A program made the translations under genes and the position numbers. The notes beneath the pieces are model-generated. The model worked only from the letters and a program-made list of their open reading frames with translations, did not search any database and was not told where the DNA came from. This document shows, in pieces, positions 17,150-30,179 of a stretch of 64,000 bases of DNA (position 1 is its first letter; every line of letters starts with the position of its first letter). This DNA is from Torymus aiolomorphi. Taxonomy: Eukaryota; Arthropoda; Insecta; Hymenoptera; Torymidae. Location: NCBI GenBank assembly GCA_036365515.1, contig CM070875.1:8708501-8772500 (forward strand), read 5' to 3'.

Positions 17150-17940
17150 ATCCATCATCAACATCAAGACAAAAAAATAATTTACCACTCCGAGTCGCGC
17201 GTAAATCACGAGCGCACTCCCAGCTGATCGATCGGCCATCAATCTTTCAAGGTCGCCGAAACGCTCATCGCTGCTCTCCAGGCGATAACGAGCGCTCGCG
17301 CCACCGAAAATGAATTACCGCGATTGGCGTTTATTATACACACCTGCGGCGTCGTGCATCCTTGTTAAGGGGGGATCATCCATAAATATCGCTCGCATCA
17401 TGCGGCTCGTTAGGGCACGGCGCAGTCGGCTCTCGCAAATCTCGCACGTAGGAGGGAAACAATGAAGTGGGTACTGGCGCCGTGTTTTTAAATATTTAAA
17501 TCCTCGGTGTCTTGCGCGCGCTCGTCGCCGGAAGTTTCGAGCGAACAATGAGAAAGAGAGAGAGAGAGGGTAAGAGAGTGGGATTAAAAAAGTTGGCGAA
17601 AAAGTGCTGGAAATACGTGTAAATATATATTGTGTGGGTGTTGCGCCCCCGCGAGTAATGCTCTATGAATATTCCAAAAAGACTGATAAAGTTTATGAAT
17701 AGTGATGAGTGCGCGCGCGCGCGTAACGTATAAAGTGTGCGAGAGGTGTGAAAAGTCGAGAGAGAGAGTTAAGATGGGAGATTAAGTGAGGGAGGAGGTT
17801 TAAAGAAGGAAGCCGGAGGATTCGGGTCGGTGTGGACTGCGAATTGGTTGGAAATTTTTTTCGGTTGTTGGAGAGATTGCTAGGACGTAAGGAAGTCGCT
17901 TGTTTTGCTCTGGTGGGTTTTAAAAGTAATTCTAGAAGAT
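17150..17940. other. Skew-reversing GC island 4
   Basis: Left flank C/A-rich (CATCAACATCAAGAC, CCACTCCGAG), core with CGCG clusters at 17200-17530. The right flank has a GA tract near 17551-17568, CGCGCGCGCG at 17712 and G/T-rich DNA to about 17940. Confidence 0.65.
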
Positions 17941-18155
17941 TGTTTCTGTAATCGTTAACGATATTTTATAGACGTGAGGAAGTTCTTGGTTTGCTACACT
18001 GCTTCGCATTTAAAGTTCTTTTAACAATTTGAAATATATAAGGAATAAAACTTGAACATTAGGAGTTTTGGATTATAAAGTTTTAGCATTGTACAATTTT
18101 ATTGAACTTTTTTTAAGATTAAATATTTTCAAATAATACGTATACACGCCTTTAT

Positions 18156-19693
18156 CCTGGTAGTAGAACTCGATTCCATTATTTACCTAATAAATAGCTA
18201 GTTTCCCCAATAATCGTCAAAAACTAAACACTTTTCTTGGCCATTCCTATCTATCGATGAAACGATTTTTCCAATCATATTCGCCATTTAATAGGCAGAA
18301 TAATAGAATAAGTTTTTTCACAAGTTTACATTAGCTTATTTATGAGTATATAAAAGATGTTAAAATTGGACAGTTGTTTTAGCTAGAAAATGACTAATAA
18401 GAGGATTACTATTATGGCAAGGAGTAAGAGAGACAGAATCAAACGGAAAAATAATTGTTTTCGTTTGTATCCCTTGAAACAGTACTATAAACGATTTAAA
18501 TACCAACAATTCTAGTATACATTTTCATTGGCTATCTTTTTTTAATATTTGTTTTTAAATACATGATCAAATCACAGAGAAAATTTAGTAAAAACATTTT
18601 AAGGTTGTGTTATCTCCATTAAATAGAAAATATGACAGGAAAAATCATTTCATCACTAGCCAGAAATTAGCTATTTTTACTAGCTATTTATTATTTTCCT
18701 GGCCATTTCCGATAAAGAAATTTCTACCATATTACGTATATTTTTAATAATTGTATACAATTTTCGCGTTGAAAACAGTACTTCTATTCCTATAACCTTT
18801 GTTTACTAATTATCTCGTCACTAATTTGATAATTTAATTGGAATATTGCGAAATAGAAATTTATGTATATATGGACAAGAAATTACAAAATAGTTAGTAA
18901 AACTGGCTAATTAATCGCTATTATGAAACGCTTTTCCGACCATTATTTACCTATTTCATAGAATGACGTAAAATCAAAATATTCGAATTTAATTTACTTG
19001 ATAATTTTGTCGTACACCCCTGGTAGAAAATTAACCATTTTTGTTGGTTAACGTGTTAATCAAATGGAAGTATTTTTAACCAAATTAAATATTTAAACCT
19101 TATTAAAAGTATCGAAAATTATAATCACGTGTTCAAATATTGACAATAGAATATGTTCTTATGAACGAAAATTAAATATTTATCTTTAACAACAAAATAA
19201 TGTTAGTGTGACGTTTTTAACTCCAAAATTAACCAACAATTAGCCAACATGTTAACGTTTCTACCAGGGACTAAAGAATATTAAAGTGCATTGGATAGTT
19301 TACCAAAATATAAATAAATAACATTAACTAAAAAACATTTACAGCACTTCTTTCGTAGATATTAACCGAAATTCATATTTCTCCATCTGCTTTGTCTCTC
19401 TCATTCCTCATCATAACACCAAGGCTTCTACTATCCATTCCCTAACTAAAAAAACTGAGTAACTGTTTCTTGTTTTCTCTAATTTTAATATCTTTGAAAT
19501 ACTCAATAAGAACAAGCTTATAACAGTTGCTGCAGAACTCATTCTTTTTTTAGTCCATTAAATCGTCAAATAATATAAGAAAAAGCGTTTTATTGTAAAA
19601 TATAAATAGCGAAGAAAAGTGTCTAGTTTTAGCCCATTTCCAGTAAAACTATAGTTATTTATTAGGAAAATAACGGAATCGATTTCCACCAGG
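18156..19693. mobile_element. Inverted-repeat element with CCTGGT ends, 1.5 kb
   Basis: The left end CCTGGTAGTAGAACTCGATTCC is mirrored by the right end, which complements to CCTGGTGGAAATCGATTCC. Homology between arms continues with TTATTT.CCTAATAAATA and CTA.ACACTTTTCTT. The interior is AT-rich with recurring TAGCTATTT phrases and no transposase frame. A 252-bp MITE with similar ends is nested inside. Confidence 0.65.
19018..19269. mobile_element. MITE with CCCTGGTAGAAA ends, nested
   Basis: Left end CCCTGGTAGAAAATTAACC, right end complementing to CCCTGGTAGAAACGTTAAC. The interior repeats GTTGGTTAA in mirrored form. It is 252 bp and non-coding. Related ends occur at 6202 and 9548. The target duplication is not certain. 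Confidence 0.75.
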
Positions 19694-19789
19694 AAATTAA
19701 TTCAGTTATATCTTGAATGACAAATAAATGTACGTAATAATAAAAAAATAATGAGACCTTATAAATACCAACCCCACGTTCACGAAAAA

Positions 19790-20620
19790 ATATTTCAAAA
19801 ATCGTTGACAGATATACCACTCCAATCACACTCGAAATTCATTGAAATATTCAAATTACCACTCAGCTGAACCTCATCAACACCTCTCCCCCATCAATTT
19901 CCCACCCTACACGCAACCACACACGCAGACAGCCTCCCTGCCCACCGGAAATCAAAACACGTCGCTCACCCCTCGGTCAAAATTCACCCTCACCCCGTGT
20001 CTCCTCAACGACACGATTTTTCTCGTTAACAAACGAGAAAATCCCCTCTCCGTCGACAACGACGCCTCGTATACGAGAGACAACGCGAAAACACTACTCC
20101 CGCAGCTCCCAGAGGGCCAAATTTGCGCAGACTCTGCTGCTGAAGAGAAATCCATGATCGGCGCGCGGATGCCGAGGACCGTACGTGCGGAAGATATAAA
20201 TGACGCGCCGGCCGGGCGACCATCAATAACCGGCCTACGCCGCGTGCGCTCTTGTACTACTACTACTGCTACTACTTCTACGTGCTGGAGTCGCTCCCCG
20301 GAGGGATAGTGAGCGAACCTCGATCCCCCACGGCCGCGAGTGAGAGGGCGCTCTCGATTGCCTTGCCCTCTCGGCTGCGCGTGCGTGTGTACGTTTTTGT
20401 TGGGTGCTACTGTTGCTGCTGCTACTGCAGCTGTTTTTTTGTTTGGAGCGCGGGTAATTTTTAAAGTGGCTTTCGCGGCGAGGATGGATTTTCTTTTCCA
20501 TTTGATTTGTGGTGCTGCTGGTGGTTGGAAAAGCAGGTTTTTGGGGTTGCTAGGTGGGAGCGAGGTTACGGGTGAAAAAGAATTGTGGAGAATGAATGGA
20601 GTGGCGGTACATTCAGCAAT
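19790..20620. other. Skew-reversing GC island 5
   Basis: Strongly C/A-rich left flank (CACCTCTCCCCCATC, CCCACCCTACACGC), CpG-rich core 20030-20400, then G/T-rich right flank (GTGGTGCTGCTGGTGG, GGTGGGAGCGAGG). TAC repeats at 20254-20280 and TGC repeats near 20405-20432 lie in the core and right side. The 223-residue minus frame is low-complexity. Confidence 0.7.
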
Positions 20621-20879
20621 CAAGTTGAAGGAATATCAATGAAATGACGTGTGGTTTTATGTTCAGTTCGATGGATTTATGTATATACTCGTTGTCCAGG
20701 TTTAAAAGTAAAGGAGAAAGTGGAGCCTTACCGTTATCCTATATATTTATCAATACTTTAAAATTGTTTCTTATTTTTCGGTTCGTTTTCTACCTAAGAA
20801 ATCATTATAATACTGAAAAATCGCATAAACTGAACGTAATAAACTGAATGAAAAGTCTGTGAATTGTGAAAAAGCAAGA

Positions 20880-21126
20880 ACATCAAGTTACATCCCACCT
20901 ATAATCAACCCAATTCCACCCAATCAGATAAATCCCTCGGCCAAAAAGACCCTTTCGAATGACTTCTCCACTCTAACGAAGAACCCAATGATCGACGGGA
21001 AGCACCTCCCTTTCTCTCCCTTTCGAACCACTTCTCACACCGACTTATTCCCAAGAATCCAATCCAACAGTCCAATTCACCTTCGATCGCTTAATAAATT
21101 CATCCTCCTCTCACCGGCTCCTTCGT

Positions 21127-21157
<31 letters not shown>

Positions 21158-21850
21158 AAGCGAGAGAAGCCCATCTCCTCCTTCTCCTCAATCACCATCC
21201 CTCCTAGCGCTCGATCGGATTATAATAGTTTGCGAGCGGCATAGACAGCGCGACTTCTCGAGTGTGCGCAGCGCGTCCGAAAGTTTTTAACGAGGCGCAC
21301 GCGCGCTCGACTTCGATATCTCTCGCTTCGTTTGCTCGCGCGGCTGCACGAGAGAGAGAAAAGAAGGAGGAAAAATTTTCTTCTACTCGTGGATGGCGAT
21401 TTTGACGGATTTTCCGGATGGCCGAGCTGGACGAGCTAGAGACGTTTGCTGCTATATAAGAGTTAAAGTCAATATTCTAAGAGGGGGGGGGGGAAGAGCC
21501 CGCCCGACGGAATATTATTAGCGCTTGGAGAAGGGATGCCCGTCGGGCATCTCTTTGCTGCTGCTGCTTCTTCGTCTGTTTCTGTAAATTAATGAGAGCT
21601 TGTCGTCGGCAGTGCATCGTAGTGAGAGGGAGGAGAACATTCTTTTTTTATACGACGTTTCCGGGCGAAGTTTGCTGATTTGGTGCAAATAGAAAGAGAG
21701 GTTTAAATTTTCATATTTTATTGGCACTTTTAGTGCGCTTTAATCTTTTACGCGACGAGAGTGGTAATTTTCGTCGGATACATTATTAAATGTAAGTGGG
21801 TTATGACGGTCGAGCGAAGTAAACGCTGCGTTCAATATTTGAGAGTTCAT
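20880..21850. other. Skew-reversing GC island 6
   Basis: Left flank rich in C and A (CATCCCACC, CCAATTCCACCCAATC), short GA tract near 21138, CGCG core at 21225-21345, then an 11-base G run at 21483-21493 and a G-richer right side. Confidence 0.6.
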
Positions 21851-21854
21851 TTAA

Positions 21855-22440
21855 AAGTATTGGAATATTTTAGTTTGAAGGTAAGTAATTTAATAAAATC
21901 GCGAATAATCTATGAAATGGAATTGGTATTTTAAAAAATGACTGCAGAACAAGAGATAAAAGAATTTAAGAAATTACTGAATGAATTTCAGTTCGAAGTC
22001 ATAATAATTGAATTTCCATTTAATTTTATTTAATTTGTACATGCGATTTCGTAGAAATATTTTTTAATAAACCGTTACGGACCTAGTTTCGTAATCTACA
22101 TATATATCAAGGACCGCGGGAGCACTCCGAAGGCAAGTATAGAAGAAGCCTGAAGGAGCGACCCGTGCCACATATACATTGAAATGGGTGTGCGAGAAAT
22201 TCAATGCGCCTATACACGTCCGCATTAGTTTAAACTACACAACATATAACTCTCAATCGAAAGTCATTTCATTGCTTTACTCAAATCAAAAGATTTTATT
22301 TAAAAAAATTATCTCGTTCAAAAGATATAGGCAACTGAATTTTTTATGTACGTTTTTCTTTTAGAATTTTAGTCTTTTTCTTTCGTCATCCGGTTTGCAG
22401 TTGAAGCTCTTACGACACTTCCCTTCCACATATACCCTAT
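21855..22440. other. AT-rich spacer before the LINE
   Basis: No host gene is seen. A GC-richer phrase at 22110-22170 is unplaced. The LINE's 5' break lies somewhere before 22442, so part of this stretch may be degraded element. Confidence 0.35.
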
Positions 22441-22441
22441 A

Positions 22442-24593
22442 TGGTATAACCATGAACTTAAAACGCTTATTAACAATAAGAAGGCGATTCATTGTAAATG
22501 GAAATCCTCTAGTCTGTTGAGTGATTATATTGAATTTAAAAGGCTTAGGGCATTATGCTTACGTAAATCTAAGGTTTGTTATAGAGAATATATATTAAAT
22601 AATATTGAAAATTCATTAGGAAACAATTTAAAACATTTCTGGTCTTAGATTAAAAATTCAAAGACTGAAGGAATTCCAACTAACCTATCCTGGTCGAACC
22701 GGCTCGCTGCTAAGGACCAAGAGGATGTTGACCTATTTGCTGATTATTTCAGCTCTGTAAATAAGCCGCCCACATGTGGCACTCATGTATATAACCCCTC
22801 TATAAATTATACTGTAAACAGTTTAGTAGTAAGTCATGATGATCTTGTAAATGCCGTGTCCGTTGCTAAAGATAATCCGAATTGTGGACCTGACGGGGTA
22901 CTTTACTACCTTGTGAAAAGATGCTTATCTTCCTTATCTGATCCAATGTTTTCACTTTTTAACAGATCCCTGTCTATGGGGTATCTCCCAACTGCATGGA
23001 AATCTTCATTTGTTTTGCCCATTATCAAGAAGGCATCTTGTCACTAACTACAGGCCAATTTCCATTCTAAGTGCGATTCCCAAACTTGTTGATAGAATCA
23101 TAGCCTCCAAACTAACCGAATCACTACTCTTTGTTATATCTTCTTCTCAACATGGATTCATCAAGGGTAAATCAGTTATCACTAACTTACTCATTTACAC
23201 TAACTTCATCCAAAATACCCTTAATGCATCTCGGCAAGTTGATTCGGTGTATTTGGACTCTGCAAAAAGCATTTGACACCGTGAACCATACATTATTGTT
23301 AAATAAACTTTACAACTACGGGATCCACGGCTCATTACTAAACTGGATTGAATCCTACTTGACTGGAAAGAAACAGTCCGTCAGGTGGAACAATGTTGTG
23401 TCATCCGAATTCGTGGATGGGTCTGAAATTTACAACGTTGGAGTGCAACGAAATAAAAAAAGTAATTCATTTTACTTCCAGTTTATACTAGATAATATTA
23501 ATTTTGCGTGTAGCTTTAGTGTTTTATAGTATAACATAACTTTATAACAAATATTTAGATAAAAATTTCCATTGTTCAATAACTTTAATCAATCGTAAAA
23601 AATGATTTCGTTGCACTCCAACGATGCGAACTTCAAACCCATATCCGTGGTGCCTTCTGGGGTCTCTCAAGGCTCTCACCTAGGCCCTCTACTTTTCATA
23701 CTCTTCATAAACGATGTTGGCAATAGGCTACTACACTCTAACCTTGTTATGTATGCCAATGATCTCAAACTTTATCATGTAGTTAATTCACCTCGCGACG
23801 CATCCATATTACAGAAGGATCTGCATGGGATCTACTTATGGTCAGTTGAAAATTACCTATCATTGAACATTGACAAATACCATGTCATATCGTTTACGAA
23901 GAGCGTGAACTACATACAATTCGATTACAAATGGCACGACAAAGCTTTAACTCGCGTTGATCTTACTTCTGATTTGGTATCTTATTTGATACACATCTAT
24001 CTTTTCGGCAACATCTCGAGTATGTCAACTCTAAAGTTTTAAAATCTCTATGCTTTGTTAAGCGATGAACGCATGAATTCTATATCAGCATCTATATCAG
24101 TTATCATTCACCAGTACAAGACACTAGCCCTACCCAACCTAACCTTTGGCTCAATAATATGGACTCCCTATACAAAACTGGAAATAAAAATCCTTGAAGC
24201 ACCTCAACACAAATTTCTTCGTTACGTTAGCTTCAAAAAGGGGGAGCCAATGGGTAGGTTGGATCACGACTATGGCCCCATCTCTTCTTGCTCGGTCTCC
24301 CGACCGTCCAATCTCTACATGATTTCTATTGTCTATTAACAACATACAAAATTCTTTTTAATCATATTTCGTGCGCAGATATCTCCGAACTATTCACGAC
24401 GCGGCAATTGCAATACGAACTCCGCAATATGCATACACTCAAAGAGGACACCAGTTCAAATAATTTCAGTTACTTTAGCGTTATACCTCGTATGCGTAGA
24501 GAATGGAATAAGCTTCCAACTGATCTCGCATCACTCGAGAACTTGATGTGCTTTAAACGTGAATTGAGGAATCACAGGATTACATATTATTAA
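22442..24593 (+). pseudogene. LINE reverse transcriptase remnant
   Basis: The order of motifs is that of a non-LTR reverse transcriptase: a PIWYNHELK segment at the start, the fingers motif with NYRPISILS (about 23050), SQHGFIKGKS, and AFDTVNH carrying the first catalytic Asp (about 23270). These are followed by SGVSQGSHLGPLLFILFIND (about 23655-23715), the YxDD box read as YANDL (23752-23766), and a C-terminal region ending RITYY at 24593. Damage includes an in-frame TAG at 22646-22648, frameshifts near 23040, 23260, 23970 and 24280, and the MITE insertion. The first Asp of the YADD box is replaced by Asn, which should abolish polymerisation. It would copy element RNA at a nicked target if intact. 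Confidence 0.87.
23419..23640. mobile_element. Short TIR element (MITE family A), copy 2, inside the LINE
   Basis: The arms begin GGGTCTGAAATTTACAACG and end CTTCAAACCC, as in the copy at 2184-2403. The interiors also align (ATAGTATAA, TTCCATTGTT). It interrupts the reverse transcriptase between the first catalytic Asp and the SGV.QGS motif, so it inserted after the LINE. The exact target duplication is unclear; AT borders both ends. Confidence 0.85.
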
Positions 24594-24822
24594 ACTGCCT
24601 TCTTTTGTACACACCTACATACTCGTTAAGATTACTATTATCGCTCCATGCTTATCACTACATTTTTAAGTTTCCTAATCGGCTCTACTTATAAGCGGCT
24701 TGTTGCAACCAACTGCTGGTATGCGTAATATATTGCTGTAATTTCACCACTCACCTTTTGTATTGGCATTAGGGCTTTGTGCTCGTTTAAATTCAATAAA
24801 TAAATAAATAAATATTATTATT

Positions 24823-25030
24823 TGTACAGTCATCAAAAAGATTATTACCATTTGTAGAGAGTACTTATTGAATTTATGTATTCTTCAAAGAAATCTTTTA
24901 AAACGTCAAATATTTTACCTCTGCGTTTTATTAAATTTCATTTCGTAGCTTAAAAAGGATGTTTTTCTACATATAAAATAATTTTCATACATACACTAGG
25001 AAGCTAATTATAATTAAGTAATTTAATAGT
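24823..25030. other. AT-rich spacer
   Basis: No gene is seen; AT-rich sequence between the LINE tail and island 7. Confidence 0.35.
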
Positions 25031-25975
25031 AATTACATTACTATATTTAATTCCACAACCTCTCTTACAATTTATTTCACTTACATGTAGCTCGTTTAAA
25101 TCAGCAAAGAGGAGCTCCCATGTAATTTCCACTCAAAATAATCACACTTATACGCGCAAGCTTGCACCTCTTGTCTCGCATTCCGCCCAATAAAGTCGCT
25201 CTCTTACATACCTCTGCTCTCCCCCTCCTCTTACAGTGCCGCAAAAGCTGCGCAGTTAATCCGACAAAGAAATTTTCAGCGCTAGCGAGCAAACCCTTCC
25301 GTTCCCTTCCTCCTCCTCATTTTTATTCTCCCTCCTCCCTTTACCTTTACATTCGCCGTCGCCGTCGCGCGCTCGCATCGTCATATTCGGCGCGTTAGCG
25401 GGTAGATTCCAAGTGAAATCCGCGGGATTCGCTCACCCCCTCCCCCTTCTCGACGAAATTTTCGGGCGAGCGAGCAAGCGCGCAATTCGTGACCTACATT
25501 TTCAGCTCGCGAAGTCTTTTTACATGTAAAGATCCGCGGAAATAGCTATGTGTATGTGTGTGTATGTGTGGAGATATCGGAGTGGGGAGAGGCTCTTATC
25601 CGCGTTTTCGCTTCACCCGCGCATCAAAAGCTTATTCCGGGACGAAATGCAGGCGATGAGCCGCAGGGGAGATGTGCACGTATATACGTATATACATAGA
25701 CGGAGCAGTTGGCGCGTTATTAAAGTTCTTTCGCGGATATTTTCAATTACGACTTGGCGCGCGGGCGCGCGCTTGCGGTGCTGCGCCGGCGAATCGTTAT
25801 ATCGCCGCGTTAGCTCGCCTCGTTTGAGAATTCGCGTTTAGTTAGCGCGCGCCCGAGCGCGCGGAATGTATTGCCCGAATCAATTTGGAATGTGACCGAG
25901 TTTTTCTGTAATTTGACGGGATTATTCACAATTTTAGCGCGGGACTTTGCTCTCTTTTTCTCGCTCCCTCTCTTT
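25030..25975. other. Skew-reversing GC island 7
   Basis: Pyrimidine-rich left side (CCTCTGCTCTCCCCCTCC near 25209), CpG-rich core, GT-rich right side (GTGTATGTGTGTGTATG near 25549; GAGTGGGGAGAGG) and CGCG clusters at 25760-25860. Confidence 0.6.
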
Positions 25976-25979
25976 AGTA

Positions 25980-27015
25980 AAATATTGCCGTATCGTTAAA
26001 TTTCTTTTTGGTTGCTTGACGATCAGCATTATTCATCTGGAAAGGATATTTTGATATTTTTTTTATAGATGGTTTAATAATGCTTATATTTATTTTAAAT
26101 TTTGTTATCATTAATAACGAGAATTTTTTTTTAATTTGTAGAAAATTAATGCATCTTATTGGAAATTCAAGTTTTTCCATCATATAAAGTTGATTTCAAA
26201 TGGCAATATCTGAATTTCATCACTTCCGCGTTAGCTGATGCATGTTATATAGTAATGAAAATATACGAAAATTATTCACGAACATAACATTGGGATGTTT
26301 TTGCGAATAGATGTTTATGAATTTATAAAAAAACATGAATTTGTAATCGACAGGTAGGTCATCCCATCCCGTAAATATTGAACGAATAATTTTTATCAAC
26401 ACGCGTACTTATTATTTAATTTCACGTCAGGTAGTAATTAAGTACTTTCATAAATAAAAATTATTTACGAGTTTAACGATTTACGCCGCGCATGCAAAGT
26501 GTAAAAAATTTTAACGCTCGGCGTAAAATTCCTTCGATCAAAATCGTATTATTTTTGCGGTGGTGTATATTCCAGGTGAAACACATCGGAATTTATGAGA
26601 TTATGAAAATATATCGAGCGTGAGGGAAGGTAAACGACTATCATTTTACGATTATAATTTGTTTGCCTCGAGAGCACCACGCGTTGTAAAATAAATCGTT
26701 GCGCAACTATTGTAAAACACTAACGCAACGCCGTAAATAATTTTGACGATTAAATTATTAACGGCGCTTTTAATAAAAAAAAAAAAAATACTCGTGGAAC
26801 GTGGTGTTTCATTTATGCGCGCAGCTCTAAAACAATTTTATCGAGGTATCGCAAACTTTGTATATGTATCGTTGAACTGTCACTATCCGCAAAATAAAAT
26901 TACTCGTATAACGGTGTTTATCAAAAAATAAGAACTTCTTTTTTTTCAAAATACACGTAGAATTGACAAGCCAAGTTAGATTATACCTTTTATTAAACTT
27001 TTTGCGAGATATCAT
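25980..27015. other. AT-rich spacer
   Basis: No gene or clear repeat is seen. Short GC-richer phrases occur near 26480-26530 and 26640-26720. Confidence 0.35.
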
Positions 27016-27019
27016 CCTA

Positions 27020-27560
27020 CTTAAGACATATTCCGCATAAATTGCAACTTACTTTCCCCGCAATTACCAGCCGCTACCCACCCTTTTCCGCAAAAACAAA
27101 CAAAAGTTAAGATTTCAATTACCCGGGGAAAGCGCGCGCACAATGAACCGGACATAAATCATCGGCGCTCTGTTCTCCTCCTCGGCAAAACCCAGCGGAG
27201 CGGAATTAAGGAGGAAAACACGCACTCCCTCTCTCTCTCTCTCTCTCTGGCCACAAGATTAACAGCCAACGGATGCGCCCACGACGCTTGTAAAAACGCC
27301 CTTTCTCTTCTCTTTTTCTCCGCGCGTACACCCGTTTACCTTTGGATTAATTGTATATGTGTACGGGGAAAATCGGTACGCGAATTTGCCTTGGAACCGT
27401 TCTCTCTCTCTCTCAAAGGGGAAAGATGTTCCTTTGAGCGCGCGAAGGTTGTCAGAGACTTTTTGCGAAGAGGAGGATTCGGCGTCTTTCGCACAAAGGT
27501 GTGTGTGCCAGAGTGCGCTGCTGTTGCTGCTGCGCAAAGGTGCATGTTTAACGAAACCGG
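27020..27560. other. Skew-reversing GC island 8
   Basis: Left side has CCAGCCGCTACCCACCC and a CT tract at 27228-27248. The right side has GAAGAGGAGGATTCGG, GTGTGTGTG and GCTGTTGCTGCTGCG. Confidence 0.6.
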
Positions 27561-28229
27561 CGTGTATGTAATTTCATTAACTTTTCGGTTGTTTGCGAAA
27601 TTTGCGTTTGTCGTAATATTACGTTCTCGAATTGAACGCACAAAGACGCTCAATAGTGTTGAAACGACAGTATGGATATTAATTAACATTTAACGTACAG
27701 GCTTTTGTTTGCAAAAAATTACAAAACGTATATAAAAATTTCGTTGCATAGTTGAAAAATAAAAATATTAAAATATCACAGTAAAGTATTGCGCGCGAAA
27801 ACATAATATACATCTTTTAGTATAGCAGCTATAATTGGATTCATTATTTTTATTCAATGATTTTTTAAATTCAATTAGCTTATCAAATATCTCGTTTAAT
27901 TAAATTTAATTTGTATTTTAAATAAATCACCTCGAACTTTAGTTGGAGTGAAATCAATTAATTATACCTGGTTTAATTGTCTTTATTTGAAATGTATTTC
28001 GACTGACGAATAAAGATTAAAAAATAAAGATTGATTTGTTAAAAGTAAATTAGTTATAAACCATTCACACTAGAATAAAGAAGTGGAAAAGGATATTTCG
28101 ATAATTCATTATTTTCATGAAGTAGGAACAATATTTTATACTTCCGAATGTAACAGTTTAAAATGAATATTATAGTAAATAATTTAATTATTGTCATCCC
28201 CACCCCTACGAAAAATTTGGGTGGTAAAA

Positions 28230-28905
28230 TTCTTAATCCACAAAATCCAAACACCAATTTCAAGCTGATCACACATCACCTCTACAAAAAAAAAAACCCC
28301 TAAAAAATATAACTCAATCCATAACAATGCCCCCACCCCCCTTTGCGCAACACAAGGGCAACAACGACATACCAGCACGCGTAAAACTCCTCTAAAAATT
28401 CAATCCGGCCCCGGTCCACTGTACATACATATACGCAGCCGCTTGAGCCCCGACTCAAAGGCCAATCTATCGGCGACGCGTGAAATGGCGCCACCCTAAT
28501 GAAGGAACAGCGCGCACGGCTATGACAATGCACTGCTATACCGCCTCTGCTGCTGCCGCTACTGCTTTTCAGGTCTGTTTTCCCTTTGTAGCGGCCGACG
28601 GGGCTTTGATTCGCGAGGCTCGTCGTAAATTTTTCAGGCGCCCACCCCACCACGCGTCTTTTGTCCTCCGCGCGCGCACCGCCCCATGACGGAGGAATCG
28701 AATATACGCGACGAGTGGATTATTTGATTTCGGGATTTCAAGGGGGTGGGAGGAAGTTTTTTTTTGAAAGGGAACGCGTTGCGCGTCAGGTTTATTTCGT
28801 GTTTTTTTCAGAGGCACCGGGTGGAGGGTTGCGTGTGAAGAGGTATCATTGATGGATATTTCGGGGATTTTTTGAAGCGATCGGATGGTTCGGCTTGTGA
28901 ATAAA
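28230..28905. other. Skew-reversing GC island 9
   Basis: Very C-rich left side (GCCCCCACCCCCC near 28329), CpG-rich core 28380-28680, and very G-rich right side (AGGGGGTGGGAGG near 28741, GGGTGGAGGG). The reversal is especially clear here. The preceding 27565-28225 is AT-rich with nothing recognisable. Confidence 0.7.
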
Positions 28906-28909
28906 AAAA

Positions 28910-30175
28910 AAAGAGCGAATTCGCCCTGGGCATGTTGTTACATGCGATTCTGAATTCTGTTTTTAAAAATAAATGTATTTTTTGTGATTTTTATTGATAA
29001 ATTAGAGAAATAGAGTCGAAAAAACTTTGAATAAAAAAAAAAAAAAAAAAAAAAAAAACTGTAATGTGATTGCATCAAGGAAGAGGCTGGGAGATTTTCC
29101 ATTTTACGTGTGCTTTCAAAAGAAAACAAATCTAGCTTTGTAGGTCAACTTTTACTCAAAAATGTAAAAATATCATATTGCATTATAATGCGGTGCACAC
29201 GCACAAGTAGAAGTACTGAGGTTAAAAGCAATAAAAGCAGACAAAACTGCTTTGTTCGTGGATCTTTCACTCATAAATGCTCACTTTAATAAGAAATTTA
29301 AAACACAAGTTTCTACCATGTTATTAAATTAAAATAAGAAGTATTTAAAAGATTTCGATGTTTTAAAAACATTTAAATTATCAAACTGTGTTTCTAAAAG
29401 TTTAGAAAATTTAAAATGTAGGGTACGATCAATCATTTCCAAATTTTCAATTCAGAAGGTTAGAATTTTGGAGGAAAAAGAACGGCTCTTTAGCGAAAAA
29501 GACATTCATAACTGAATGAATCGTCCAACTTGGAAGAATTATTTCGAAATTATGCCGGCAGTATCCCTTCTTTTCTTCCCTTATGAATAATTGCATCATA
29601 ATTATACTAAGTACTGAGGTCTCAGTAGAATTTAAGAGCTGGTAACTTTGGTATTCTCAAGTCAGCTGAAAATAAAGTAACGCTATATAATTTTAATAAT
29701 ATGCACTTGTGGTTATAAACTCTGAGAAATTGCTCGTTAATGTGTAAGTTAAAAATATGTTCTACATGCGTTTCGCATTAATTATTAAATGGGTCAATTT
29801 CAATAATGGGTGATTTTATTAATTATGAACTGGTCAGTCACTCATAATAATTCGTTCATATCATCACTGACGTAGAAACCTCATCTGTCCGGTATATATT
29901 AATTAATTCATTATAGTCAAATTAATTTAATTATTAAAATTCCGTTAAGAAATGATATAAAAAAAATAGATAACGCGAAAGTATTATTTTCAAAGTTAAT
30001 ATATCGTATAGCTCGTTTTAATATTTCAATAAATCGAATAAAAGATAATATTAATACACTTTCAAAATTTTAATTTTTCATTAAATAAAATAATAGAAAA
30101 TACAATCTTACAAAAAGAATTTGCAATTCTACTATCTACTACTACAATACTAATGGAATTTTCAATTTTTACCAC
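28910..30175. other. Long AT-rich spacer with a poly-A run
   Basis: No gene is seen. A run of 26 A lies at 29033-29058, possibly the tail of an old retroposed sequence, though no body is recognisable upstream. Confidence 0.4.
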
Positions 30176-30179
30176 AAAT

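Larger units (their letters stand above)
22442..24822 (+). mobile_element. 5'-truncated Jockey/CR1-type LINE (non-LTR retrotransposon)
   Basis: A decayed reverse transcriptase reading frame is followed by a 3' region ending in four or so TAAA units (24795-24820), a tail type common in these LINEs. The apurinic-type endonuclease that should precede the reverse transcriptase is missing, as in most truncated insertions. A 222-bp MITE splits it at 23419-23640. It has stops and frameshifts and is dead. Confidence 0.88.

Noticed and set aside
19952..20623. 223-residue minus-strand frame over island 5
   Set aside because: The longest uninterrupted frame in the window, but it spans the C/A and CpG parts of an island, has low-complexity Ala/Val/Arg content and competes with frames on the other strand.
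22442..24593. LINE reverse transcriptase as an active gene
   Set aside because: It has a TAG, several frameshifts, a MITE insertion and YANDL in place of YADDL.
29033..29058. Poly-A run as the tail of a processed pseudogene
   Set aside because: No coding remnant or target duplication is recognisable next to it.
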